The notes under the pieces: model-generated | The model's input: the letters and a program-made list of their open reading frames with translations, nothing else | Databases searched by the model: none | Told to the model about the DNA's origin: nothing | Part shown: positions 1 through 4,357 of the stretch, piece after piece | Numbering within the stretch: the first letter of the stretch is position 1 | Layout of the letters: each line of letters opens with the position of its first letter | Position numbers and translations under genes: made by a program | NCBI GenBank assembly: GCA_009903905.1 | Contig: WYEI01000182.1 | Coordinates: 1 to 5,769 of the forward strand | Reading direction: 5' to 3' | Source of the DNA: Pyrobaculum sp. | GTDB taxonomy: Archaea > Thermoproteota > Thermoprotei > Thermoproteales > Thermoproteaceae | DNA: 5,769 nt

Positions 1-247
1 TGCCTACCCCCGACAGCACGAAGAGCCAGATGGCGGCTGTGTACTCCGCGCCGAGCCAGACGCCGGCAAGCCGGTCCCAATAGGCGTTTTTCAGATCTTC
101 CAACTCCCGGTGTGTACGCGTGAGCACGACGCCAATAAGCGCTAAGGAGGCTACGCCAGCCGTTGCGGAGGCCGTCGCTTGCCTGGCGATGCTAAGCCCC
201 AGAGAGGCGGCGTAGAGGATCAACGCGGCGTATATATACGGGGTCAT
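1..247 (-). CDS. Small multi-pass membrane protein, 5' part only (partial)
   Basis: The minus strand is open from an ATG at 247 to the window edge: 82 codons with no stop, so the C-terminus is missing. The protein starts MTPYIYAALILYAASLGLSI. Hydrophobic segments lie at about residues 4-20, 26-42 and 61-82. A charged stretch (RTHRELEDLKNAYWDR, 44-59) separates the second and third and probably faces the cytoplasm. I do not recognise the family. It does not show the typical features of an ABC permease, although it lies downstream of a solute-binding protein gene on the same strand. A TATA-like element at 267-276 ends 19 nt before the ATG, suggesting its own leaderless transcript, possibly in addition to readthrough from the upstream pair. 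The nearby ATG at 251 is out of frame and soon meets a stop. The existence of a membrane-protein gene is well supported; its function is unknown. Confidence 0.72.
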   Translation of the reverse strand, partial: MTPYIYAALILYAASLGLSIARQATASATAGVASLALIGVVLTRTHRELEDLKNAYWDRLAGVWLGAEYTAAIWLFVLSGVG

Positions 248-266
248 GCATATTAACGCAGGAGGT

Positions 267-276
267 GGTATATAAG
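267..276 (-). promoter_or_regulatory. TATA box for the membrane protein gene
   Basis: Read on the minus strand this is CTTATATACC. Its centre is about 24 nt upstream of the ATG at 247, the spacing expected of a leaderless archaeal transcript and similar to other genes in this window. It lies in the 53-bp gap after the DUF192 gene. The element is nearly symmetric, but no plus-strand gene begins at the right distance. Confidence 0.55.
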
Positions 277-300
277 AGTGACGAGGAAGAACCCCACCGA

Positions 301-711
301 CTAGTGACGAGGTCGTTGCTCGCCGATTATCCTCACCCTCCTAGGCACGGCGACGTCTGGCCTGAGCTCCAGGACCTTGTCGCCGTAGCCGCACACAGGC
401 CTTTCATTCAGCGGCTGTCCTTGGGCCCACCCCGTCACAGCTTCGCCGCTTATCCACACGATGGTCAGAGGGATCTTTGTGTTTTTCATCCAGAAGCAGT
501 ACGTCCCGTTTCTGGGGAAGAAAAATACCATGCCGACTGAGCCGACACCTCTGGGGTCGTATGACGACACGTTCATGTAGCCCAGCGTCCACTTGACCTC
601 GTTGTCTGCCACATACACCGAGTGGGTCATGCCGTCTAGAGAGGCCGTGGCGACTGAGGAAAAAGGGGATATTAAGAGGAGAAGAGGGGGCAGTATCAGC
701 TGTAGAGCCAT
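301..711 (-). CDS. Secreted DUF192 (COG1430) family protein
   Basis: This 136-residue protein has a clear signal peptide (MALQLILPPLLLLISPFSS, cleavage probably around 23-25) followed by a DUF192 domain. The family hallmark FWMKNTKIPL is at 73-82, preceded by GMVFFFP (60-66) and followed by VLEL (113-116). The usual Asp after the PL of the hallmark is Thr83 here. Two cysteines, C72 and C107, could form a disulfide outside the cell. DUF192 proteins are small beta-rich domains, often exported, with no firmly established general function. The start codon overlaps the last 16 nt of the upstream solute-binding protein gene, so the two are almost certainly co-transcribed and translationally coupled. 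The stop is TAG at 303-301. The family call is confident; a role assisting the binding protein or acting in the cell envelope is only inferred from linkage. Confidence 0.88.
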   Translation of the reverse strand: MALQLILPPLLLLISPFSSVATASLDGMTHSVYVADNEVKWTLGYMNVSSYDPRGVGSVGMVFFFPRNGTYCFWMKNTKIPLTIVWISGEAVTGWAQGQPLNERPVCGYGDKVLELRPDVAVPRRVRIIGEQRPRH

Positions 712-1523
712 TTCTCGATCCAGCTACTTATCAGCCGCTCCATCTCGCCCGTCTGCAACATGTCGTATATTACGGCATCAACCTCTATTTTCAGGTCGTA
801 GGCACACAGCGGCATGGCTACCGCGCTGTAGCGGACGCCGAGGCTGTATACAGGCTCGAACTCGGGGAACTTGCTCACTATTGCCTTCCCCACCACGCCG
901 CCCACCACGATGGCGTCTAGATCGCCCTTGCGCAGAGCCTCCACCATGTAGGGATACACCTTGTCGTATCTCACAATCTTGGAGTAATTGCCCAGAGTTT
1001 TTTCAGCCCAGCTCTCTTGCACGGTGCCCACCTGCACGCCTACGGCCCTGCCCTTGAGGTCCTCCACGTTCTTGATCTGCGAGCCCCTCCTGGCGATAAC
1101 AACGGAGGAGTCCGCCTGGTAGGGTATGGAGAAGAGCACTTGCCTCTCCCTATCGGGCGTTATGGACATGTCGGCTATCACGATGTCTACATCGCCTCTC
1201 TTAACCGCCTCTATAAGCGCCGAAAACTTCATATCGCGCACCTCAAGGCTGACGCCCAGCCTCTGGGCAATCCTCCTGGCGATTTCAATATCTATGCCTA
1301 CTACCTTCCCATTTTCCACATACTCATAGGGGGGCCAATCAGCCGACGTTCCCACCACCAGCTTGCCCCTCTTCTTAACGGCGTCTACGGAGGTGGGACA
1401 GGCTTGTTGCGTAGTGGTGGTTTGTTGTTGCGTGGCGGCGGGTTGCTGGGGCGCGAAAAGAGCCATCAACAAGGCGCCGATGGCTACTCCGACGAGGAGA
1501 CCTACCACAAATTTATAATCCAT
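696..1523 (-). CDS. Family 3 extracellular solute-binding protein (amino-acid ABC transporter type)
   Basis: This 275-residue protein should capture a small polar ligand outside the cell and deliver it to an ABC importer. Residues 5-24 form a hydrophobic signal or anchor segment, followed by a Gln/Thr-rich linker (25-41) that would tether the domain above the membrane, as is common in archaea. The SBP_bac_3 fold follows from about residue 43: VVGTSADWPPYEY (56-68), GIDIEIARRIAQ (76-87) and ADMSITPDRERQ (117-128). Arg125 sits where family members bind the ligand alpha-carboxylate. The position that normally carries the alpha-amino-binding Asp (pattern G-x-x-D-A-x-x-x-D) reads GDLDAIVVG (200-208) and ends in Gly208, so the ligand may not be a standard alpha-amino acid. 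No permease or ATPase gene is adjacent in this window. The ATG at 1523 is supported by a TATA box at 1541-1548. The stop, TGA at 698-696, lies inside the next gene. Confidence 0.93.
   Translation of the reverse strand: MDYKFVVGLLVGVAIGALLMALFAPQQPAATQQQTTTTQQACPTSVDAVKKRGKLVVGTSADWPPYEYVENGKVVGIDIEIARRIAQRLGVSLEVRDMKFSALIEAVKRGDVDIVIADMSITPDRERQVLFSIPYQADSSVVIARRGSQIKNVEDLKGRAVGVQVGTVQESWAEKTLGNYSKIVRYDKVYPYMVEALRKGDLDAIVVGGVVGKAIVSKFPEFEPVYSLGVRYSAVAMPLCAYDLKIEVDAVIYDMLQTGEMERLISSWIEKWLYS
1398..1451 (-). repeat. Low-complexity Gln/Thr linker coding region with a short direct repeat
   Basis: This stretch encodes the linker at residues 25-42 of the solute-binding protein. On the plus strand the 9-mer TTGTTGCGT occurs at 1404-1412 and again at 1425-1433, a period of 21 nt or seven codons. 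The repeat stays in frame, consistent with growth of a disordered tether by slippage or short duplication. Confidence 0.5.
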
Positions 1524-1540
1524 GGGAGTTGTTCAACAGG

Positions 1541-1548
1541 TAATTAAA
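1541..1548 (-). promoter_or_regulatory. TATA box for the solute-binding protein and DUF192 operon
   Basis: Minus-strand TTTAATTA is centred about 21-22 nt upstream of the ATG at 1523, with no recognisable ribosome-binding site between. A leaderless transcript covering both genes is inferred. The inverted repeat at 1559-1573 lies just upstream. Confidence 0.6.
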
Positions 1549-1558
1549 TGTTGAGGCT

Positions 1559-1573
1559 CGGTCGGCTCGACCG
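1559..1573. promoter_or_regulatory. Perfect inverted repeat, candidate operator
   Basis: CGGTCG (1559-1564) and CGACCG (1568-1573) form a perfect 6-bp inverted repeat with a 3-nt spacer. The hexamer GGCTCG also occurs as a direct repeat at 1555-1560 and 1564-1569. The element lies 10 bp upstream of the TATA box of the solute-binding protein operon, a place where archaeal activators can bind. No regulator in the window can be linked to it, and chance is possible in GC-rich DNA. Confidence 0.3.
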
Positions 1574-1637
1574 GTGAAGAGGCTAGACGACACTGAAACT
1601 TCGAACCACCTGGCCAGCCTTGATTTTAACTAAAGGG

Positions 1638-1644
1638 CTTATAG
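1638..1644 (+). promoter_or_regulatory. Probable TATA box for the small hypothetical gene
   Basis: CTTATAG here is centred 24 nt before a GTG at 1665, the same spacing as at other leaderless genes in the window. The surrounding 1623-1644 is AT-rich compared with the coding DNA. This favours the GTG start over the upstream TTG at 1620, which has no TATA-like element at a suitable distance. Confidence 0.45.
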
Positions 1645-1664
1645 CTATCTGCGTTGAGGAAGAC

Positions 1665-1844
1665 GTGAAAGCTTACCTGGTGACTAGGGAGCCCTCTAGA
1701 TGGCCCGGGGACGTTAAGGTGCTCTACATACCGTTTGCAGACGAAGATGTGTTGTACATCTTCGACGAGAAAAGAGGGTTTATGGAGATCAGAGGCCGCG
1801 ACAGGATTACGGAATTCATCGCAAGGCTGAGAAACGGGACGTAA
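1665..1844 (+). CDS. Small hypothetical protein (59 aa)
   Basis: A small, mostly soluble protein starting MKAYLVTREPSRWPGDVKVL and ending in a probable amphipathic helix (ITEFIARLR, 48-56). Alternating hydrophobic stretches (AYLV, VKVLYIPF, VLYIF) suggest a beta-rich core. I do not recognise the family and see no catalytic motif. The frame is also open from a TTG at 1620, which would give 74 residues. I prefer the GTG at 1665 because a TATA element is centred 24 nt upstream, a GAGG lies just before it, and the 15 codons from 1620 to 1664 have low GC at third positions (about 40%, against about 65% in the next 26). The last 29 bp overlap the 3' end of the opposing fusion gene. The gene is divergent from the solute-binding operon. 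Its reality is likely but not certain. Confidence 0.6.
   Translation: MKAYLVTREPSRWPGDVKVLYIPFADEDVLYIFDEKRGFMEIRGRDRITEFIARLRNGT
1742..1764 (+). repeat. 9-bp perfect inverted repeat inside the small hypothetical gene
   Basis: CGAAGATGT (1742-1750) and ACATCTTCG (1756-1764) are perfectly complementary with a 5-nt loop, GTTGT. In the mRNA this would form a stable hairpin. It encodes part of DEDVLYIFDE in the hypothetical protein, so it may simply be a by-product of codon sequence. Confidence 0.45.
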
Positions 1845-2955
1845 GTTTCTCAAGTTGCTGAAAGAAGCTGTCCAGGTTTTCCTCCACGGTGCCCACGCCG
1901 GGGTCGAAGGGCGAGTCCATCCCGGGCACTTTGTCTTCGGGGGGCCAGTAGATGACAAGTCTTTTATGTGCCGTGTTTGTGGCGTACATGATTTCGCTGA
2001 AGACCCCCCGGTGGAAGAGCCTCCTCATGAAGGGGCGGTACACCGCAACGGCGTCTGACTGGAGTATGTAGCGGAAGTCCTTGAACTTAATCAAGTTGTC
2101 TATGTCTGCCAGAACCTCCTCCACTTGATCCGCCGGGATCTCCATGGGGTAGAGCTCGGGCTCGTCCTCCACAGCTGGCCTCATGCCGTCTGGCAGAAGC
2201 CACCTGTCCCCAGCCTCCACAACTCTCACCTCCCCACGTCTCCTCGCCGTTCTCAACACTCTTTCGTCCATGGTGAGGGGGTCAAAGGCGTAGAACCTCC
2301 CGTGCATGGCGGCGCGGAACTTGTCTATCTCACGCCGAGCCTCGGGGTCGTCTCTCACAAGGGTAATGGGGAAGGAGAGGTAGAGCCTGGGCCTGGCCCC
2401 CCGCAGGGCGATCCCGTAGATGGTCCTCACCGGGTGCTTCACTGCAACTACCATGTTGGGGACGCCGAGAGCCTTCGCGACGGTGTCCCCTATGAGGATG
2501 GAGGCTGTACGCCAGGCAAAGACGTCTTTCAGCCTAAGCCTAGCGCCCGTCTTCTCCCGCTCCTCCCTTATCTGTATCCTCCGCCAAATCACGTGCGCCT
2601 CCTCTATCAACGTCAGCAACATGTCCGGCTTAAACGCCCGGAGGACGGCGATGTCGACGGCGGGGAAGAAGCGGCTTTTCCGGAAGTAGGGGAGGTTCAT
2701 GAAGAGGAGGGCGTGCTCAGCCGCCTCCTCCTCCGCCCTGCCGATGGCCCTGGCCACGGCCTCCCGCCAGACGCGCTCCTGCCAGAAGTAGTCGTCGCTG
2801 TCTAGGAAATTGACCCAGTCCACCTCCCTCCTCAACTCATCTTCCACAAAGTAGAGCCCCAGCCCTCCGCGGCCCTGCTCCTTGTGGAAGCTGTCTAGAG
2901 ACGCCGCGAGGGCCCTCATGTTGACGCCGGTGGTTCCGACGACAACGGCGCGCAT
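1816..2955 (-). CDS. Fusion of adenylate-kinase-like P-loop domain and nucleoside 2-deoxyribosyltransferase-like domain
   Basis: The protein has 379 residues from the ATG at 2955. The first ~175 residues resemble an archaeal adenylate kinase: a beta strand and glycine loop (AVVVGTTGVN, 3-12), a helical region, then FPAVDIAVLRAFKPDMLLTL (97-116), an Arg-rich LID-like stretch (RRIQIREEREKTGARLR, 125-141) and a final helix and strand (149-173). The loop lacks the Walker A Lys and Ser/Thr (it reads GTTGVNMR), so ATP-dependent kinase activity is doubtful. Residues ~189-379 resemble the nucleoside 2-deoxyribosyltransferase fold: LYLSFPIT (191-198), FDP (224-226), DFRYILQSDAVAVYRP (293-308) and GVFSEIMYA (317-325), with Glu321 at the usual catalytic Glu position. 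A nucleotide or nucleoside substrate is inferred. Both domain calls are pattern-based and unconfirmed. A frame extension to 3153 is rejected because it crosses the promoter and the divergent gene. The stop overlaps the convergent small gene by 29 bp. Confidence 0.8.
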   Translation of the reverse strand: MRAVVVGTTGVNMRALAASLDSFHKEQGRGGLGLYFVEDELRREVDWVNFLDSDDYFWQERVWREAVARAIGRAEEEAAEHALLFMNLPYFRKSRFFPAVDIAVLRAFKPDMLLTLIEEAHVIWRRIQIREEREKTGARLRLKDVFAWRTASILIGDTVAKALGVPNMVVAVKHPVRTIYGIALRGARPRLYLSFPITLVRDDPEARREIDKFRAAMHGRFYAFDPLTMDERVLRTARRRGEVRVVEAGDRWLLPDGMRPAVEDEPELYPMEIPADQVEEVLADIDNLIKFKDFRYILQSDAVAVYRPFMRRLFHRGVFSEIMYATNTAHKRLVIYWPPEDKVPGMDSPFDPGVGTVEENLDSFFQQLEKLTSRFSALR

Positions 2956-2971
2956 GGAAAGGCGGTATAAT

Positions 2972-2983
2972 GTATATATATAC
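2972..2983. promoter_or_regulatory. Symmetric TATA element shared by two divergent genes
   Basis: GTATATATATAC is a perfect 12-bp palindrome. Its centre is about 22 nt from the ATG at 2955 on the minus strand and about 24 nt from the GTG at 3002 on the plus strand. Both distances fit leaderless starts, so one element could serve both directions. A second AT-rich stretch (CTTATAAC, 2993-3000) lies too close to the plus-strand start to be its TATA box. Confidence 0.6.
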
Positions 2984-3001
2984 GATACGCGACTTATAAC
3001 T

Positions 3002-3316
3002 GTGAAGATGTGTGAAATACTGGCGAAGTACCTTGTGGAGATAGTCGCCGGGGCGCGGGGCAACATAGTGAGCTTTGTAGTTGGCGACGTGGCGCGGTGG
3101 GCCGAGACAAAGATGAGGCCGAGCAGATCCGTGGTGTTTAAGGTTGCCAACATGGCGGAGGCCCTGCTGGCCGCCGGTTACTTGGAGAAGATAGGTAAGA
3201 AGTACATCCTGCGGAGAGACACGCCGCTGTGGGTCAAGGCCCAGGCCGGCGATGTGGAGGGGCTCTGCGACATAATCGAAAGCGCGTTGTTTAACTACAC
3301 CAAGGTGGTTAAGTAA
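3002..3316 (+). CDS. Small putative winged-helix DNA-binding protein
   Basis: About 104 residues from the GTG at 3002, or 102 from an ATG at 3008. With ATG numbering, a first helix (EILAKYLVEIVA, 3-14) is followed by a likely helix-turn-helix (VGDVARWAE, 25-33; then SVVFKVANMAEALLAAG, 41-57). Next comes a beta wing, YLEKIGKKYILRR (58-70), and a C-terminal helix (GDVEGLCDIIESAL). The hydrophobic spacing and the basic hairpin fit a winged helix, but I cannot name the family. It could be a transcription regulator of its own divergent promoter or a DNA-binding partner of the downstream ATPase. The GTG at 3002 is chosen because it is about 24 nt from the centre of the shared TATA element; the ATG at 3008 is almost as good. 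The next gene on the same strand begins 55 bp downstream behind its own TATA-like element. Confidence 0.78.
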   Translation: MKMCEILAKYLVEIVAGARGNIVSFVVGDVARWAETKMRPSRSVVFKVANMAEALLAAGYLEKIGKKYILRRDTPLWVKAQAGDVEGLCDIIESALFNYTKVVK

Positions 3317-3345
3317 AGCGCATTAATACATTCTGACTGAAACAG

Positions 3346-3354
3346 ATAAATAAA
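3346..3354 (+). promoter_or_regulatory. TATA box for the small membrane protein and ATPase operon
   Basis: ATAAATAAA is centred 22 nt before the GTG at 3372. The purine-rich GAAACAG just upstream could be the BRE. A leaderless transcript is predicted, yet a GGAGGT at 3362-3367 also lies just ahead of the GTG, so a slightly longer leader from an upstream start is possible. Confidence 0.5.
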
Positions 3355-3361
3355 CGAGTGG

Positions 3362-3367
3362 GGAGGT
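3362..3367 (+). promoter_or_regulatory. Shine-Dalgarno-like GGAGGT before the small membrane protein
   Basis: GGAGGT ends 4 nt before the GTG at 3372, close to ideal complementarity with the 16S rRNA tail. It supports that GTG as the start. It would be functional only if transcription starts upstream of 3362, which conflicts with the position of the TATA-like element at 3346-3354. Confidence 0.45.
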
Positions 3368-3371
3368 CTGT

Positions 3372-3596
3372 GTGTGGCTAATCGTGGGGGTTTTGCTAAA
3401 CATAGCCTCCTTCGCGCTGTGTGTGCTAGGCCAGACGCTGGTGGCCGCGTCTGTATATTTGGTTAGCTTGGCGCTTATCTTCATTGGAGGACGGAGGAGG
3501 AAGGAGAAGAGGGAGGAGAAGAGGCAGGTGGAGACTAGGCGGGAGCCCACCCCCGACGAGATTAAGAGGAGGCCCGTCTCGGCGCCTGAGATATGA
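3372..3596 (+). CDS. Small two-TM protein with a charged cytoplasmic tail
   Basis: This 74-residue protein starts at GTG. Hydrophobic helices span about residues 2-19 and 22-39, joined by a very short turn (LGQT), giving a hairpin with both ends on the same side. A strongly basic, Arg/Lys/Glu-rich tail follows (GRRRKEKREEKRQVETRREP, 40-59), likely a helical cytoplasmic extension, ending in a proline-containing segment. By the positive-inside rule the tail is cytoplasmic. The stop codon overlaps the start of the ParA/MinD-type ATPase in an ATGA junction, so the two are translationally coupled and probably act together. The tail could recruit the ATPase, or nucleic acid, to the membrane; this is inference. 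I do not recognise a named family. Confidence 0.78.
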   Translation: MWLIVGVLLNIASFALCVLGQTLVAASVYLVSLALIFIGGRRRKEKREEKRQVETRREPTPDEIKRRPVSAPEI

Positions 3597-4357
3597 AGAA
3601 GCTGATCTTCCTCTCGGGGACTAAGGGAGGCACTGGGAAGACCACTCTAGCCTTGAACTCCGCCGTGTTGCTGGCGTATCTGTGGAAGGACGTAGCCCAC
3701 TACCCCGTGGCCTTTCTAGACCTAACGCCGAACGTAGGGACGGCGGCTCTTATACTCCTGGGAGATCCCCTCGCGACGTGGGGCAGACCTTCTCTGTCGG
3801 ACTTCGCGGGGGGGAGGATTGCAGACCCCTTGAGGGCCTTCTACATAAGGAGGTGGAACACCGAGAAGGGGGCCTTTCAGCTGGTCTTTACCTACATGGC
3901 GCAAGACGTCCCGCTGACGAAGAGACAGCTGGAGTACGCGATACAGACGGTGGAGTCCCGGCTAAGGCCTAAGATAATATTCATCGACGCGCCTCCGCTC
4001 TCGGCGGGGAGCCCCGTGGCGGGGCTTGTGGACTACGTGGTGCCTGTGGTTACGCCCGACGTCTCGGCGCTTGAGGCCACCAAGAGCTACGTGGATCTCG
4101 TCGGCGGCAGGAGGCTTAGGCCGGTCCTCAACATGTACATACCTGAGTACTCCATCAGCGCGGTACACGGCATGCCCTGGGAGCTGGTGATAGAGAAGAC
4201 CTTGGGCGAGCGGCCCCACGTAATACCTTTTGACAAGCTTCTGCAGGCGGCGAGGCAGGCCCTGGAGGTAGAGGTGCTGAAGCTAAGGCCTGGGGAGTCC
4301 CCAGGGGTGAAGGCCCTTGTGGAGTACGCCCGCTACCTCGCCGCTACGGTTGGCTAG
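3593..4357 (+). CDS. ParA/MinD-type P-loop ATPase
   Basis: The 254 residues match the usual length of the ParA/MinD/Soj class. The deviant Walker A, KGGTGKTT (11-18), includes the signature Lys11 that marks ATP-sandwich dimers. The Walker A' region is FLDLTPN (41-47, Asp43), Walker B is IIFIDAPP (128-135, Asp132), and VVTPDVSALEATK (152-164) matches the strand and helix after Walker B. These ATPases cycle between monomer and dimer to position cargo such as DNA, cell-division factors or surface machinery, usually with a partner that stimulates hydrolysis. No amphipathic MinD-type membrane-targeting tail is obvious at the C-terminus, so the coupled upstream two-TM protein could be the membrane anchor. 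With the winged-helix gene further upstream this suggests a three-gene module. The ATG sits in an ATGA overlap with the upstream gene. The TAG stop overlaps the convergent HAD gene by 14 bp. The family call is firm; the cargo is unknown. Confidence 0.93.
   Translation: MKKLIFLSGTKGGTGKTTLALNSAVLLAYLWKDVAHYPVAFLDLTPNVGTAALILLGDPLATWGRPSLSDFAGGRIADPLRAFYIRRWNTEKGAFQLVFTYMAQDVPLTKRQLEYAIQTVESRLRPKIIFIDAPPLSAGSPVAGLVDYVVPVVTPDVSALEATKSYVDLVGGRRLRPVLNMYIPEYSISAVHGMPWELVIEKTLGERPHVIPFDKLLQAARQALEVEVLKLRPGESPGVKALVEYARYLAATVG

Noticed and set aside
593..1057. 154-codon plus-strand open frame
   Set aside because: It lies antisense to the DUF192 and solute-binding genes, and its Arg/Ser/Pro/Cys-rich translation looks like a composition artefact.
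1017..1547. 176-codon plus-strand open frame
   Set aside because: It is a shadow antisense to the solute-binding protein, whose family motifs are unambiguous. The encoded protein has implausible composition rich in Gly, His and Tyr.
2125..2805. 226-codon plus-strand open frame
   Set aside because: It is antisense to the fusion gene, with Pro/His-rich low-complexity translation and no promoter. Long antisense frames are common in GC-rich coding DNA.
2882..3001. N-terminal extension of the winged-helix protein
   Set aside because: It overlaps the 5' coding region of the fusion gene and the shared promoter. The extra residues do not look like a domain.
2956..3153. N-terminal extension of the fusion protein by 66 residues
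   Set aside because: The extension runs through the palindromic TATA element and the start of the divergent winged-helix gene. The ATG at 2955 begins the expected first beta strand and glycine loop.
3682..3972. 96-codon plus-strand frame within the ATPase gene
   Set aside because: It is an out-of-frame shadow of the ParA/MinD coding sequence, with no motif or start signal.
4289..4305. Inverted repeat CCTGGGG / CCCCAGG with 3-nt loop
   Set aside because: It sits inside the ATPase coding sequence, about 50 bp before the stop, with no following T-run. It is probably chance in GC-rich codons rather than a terminator.
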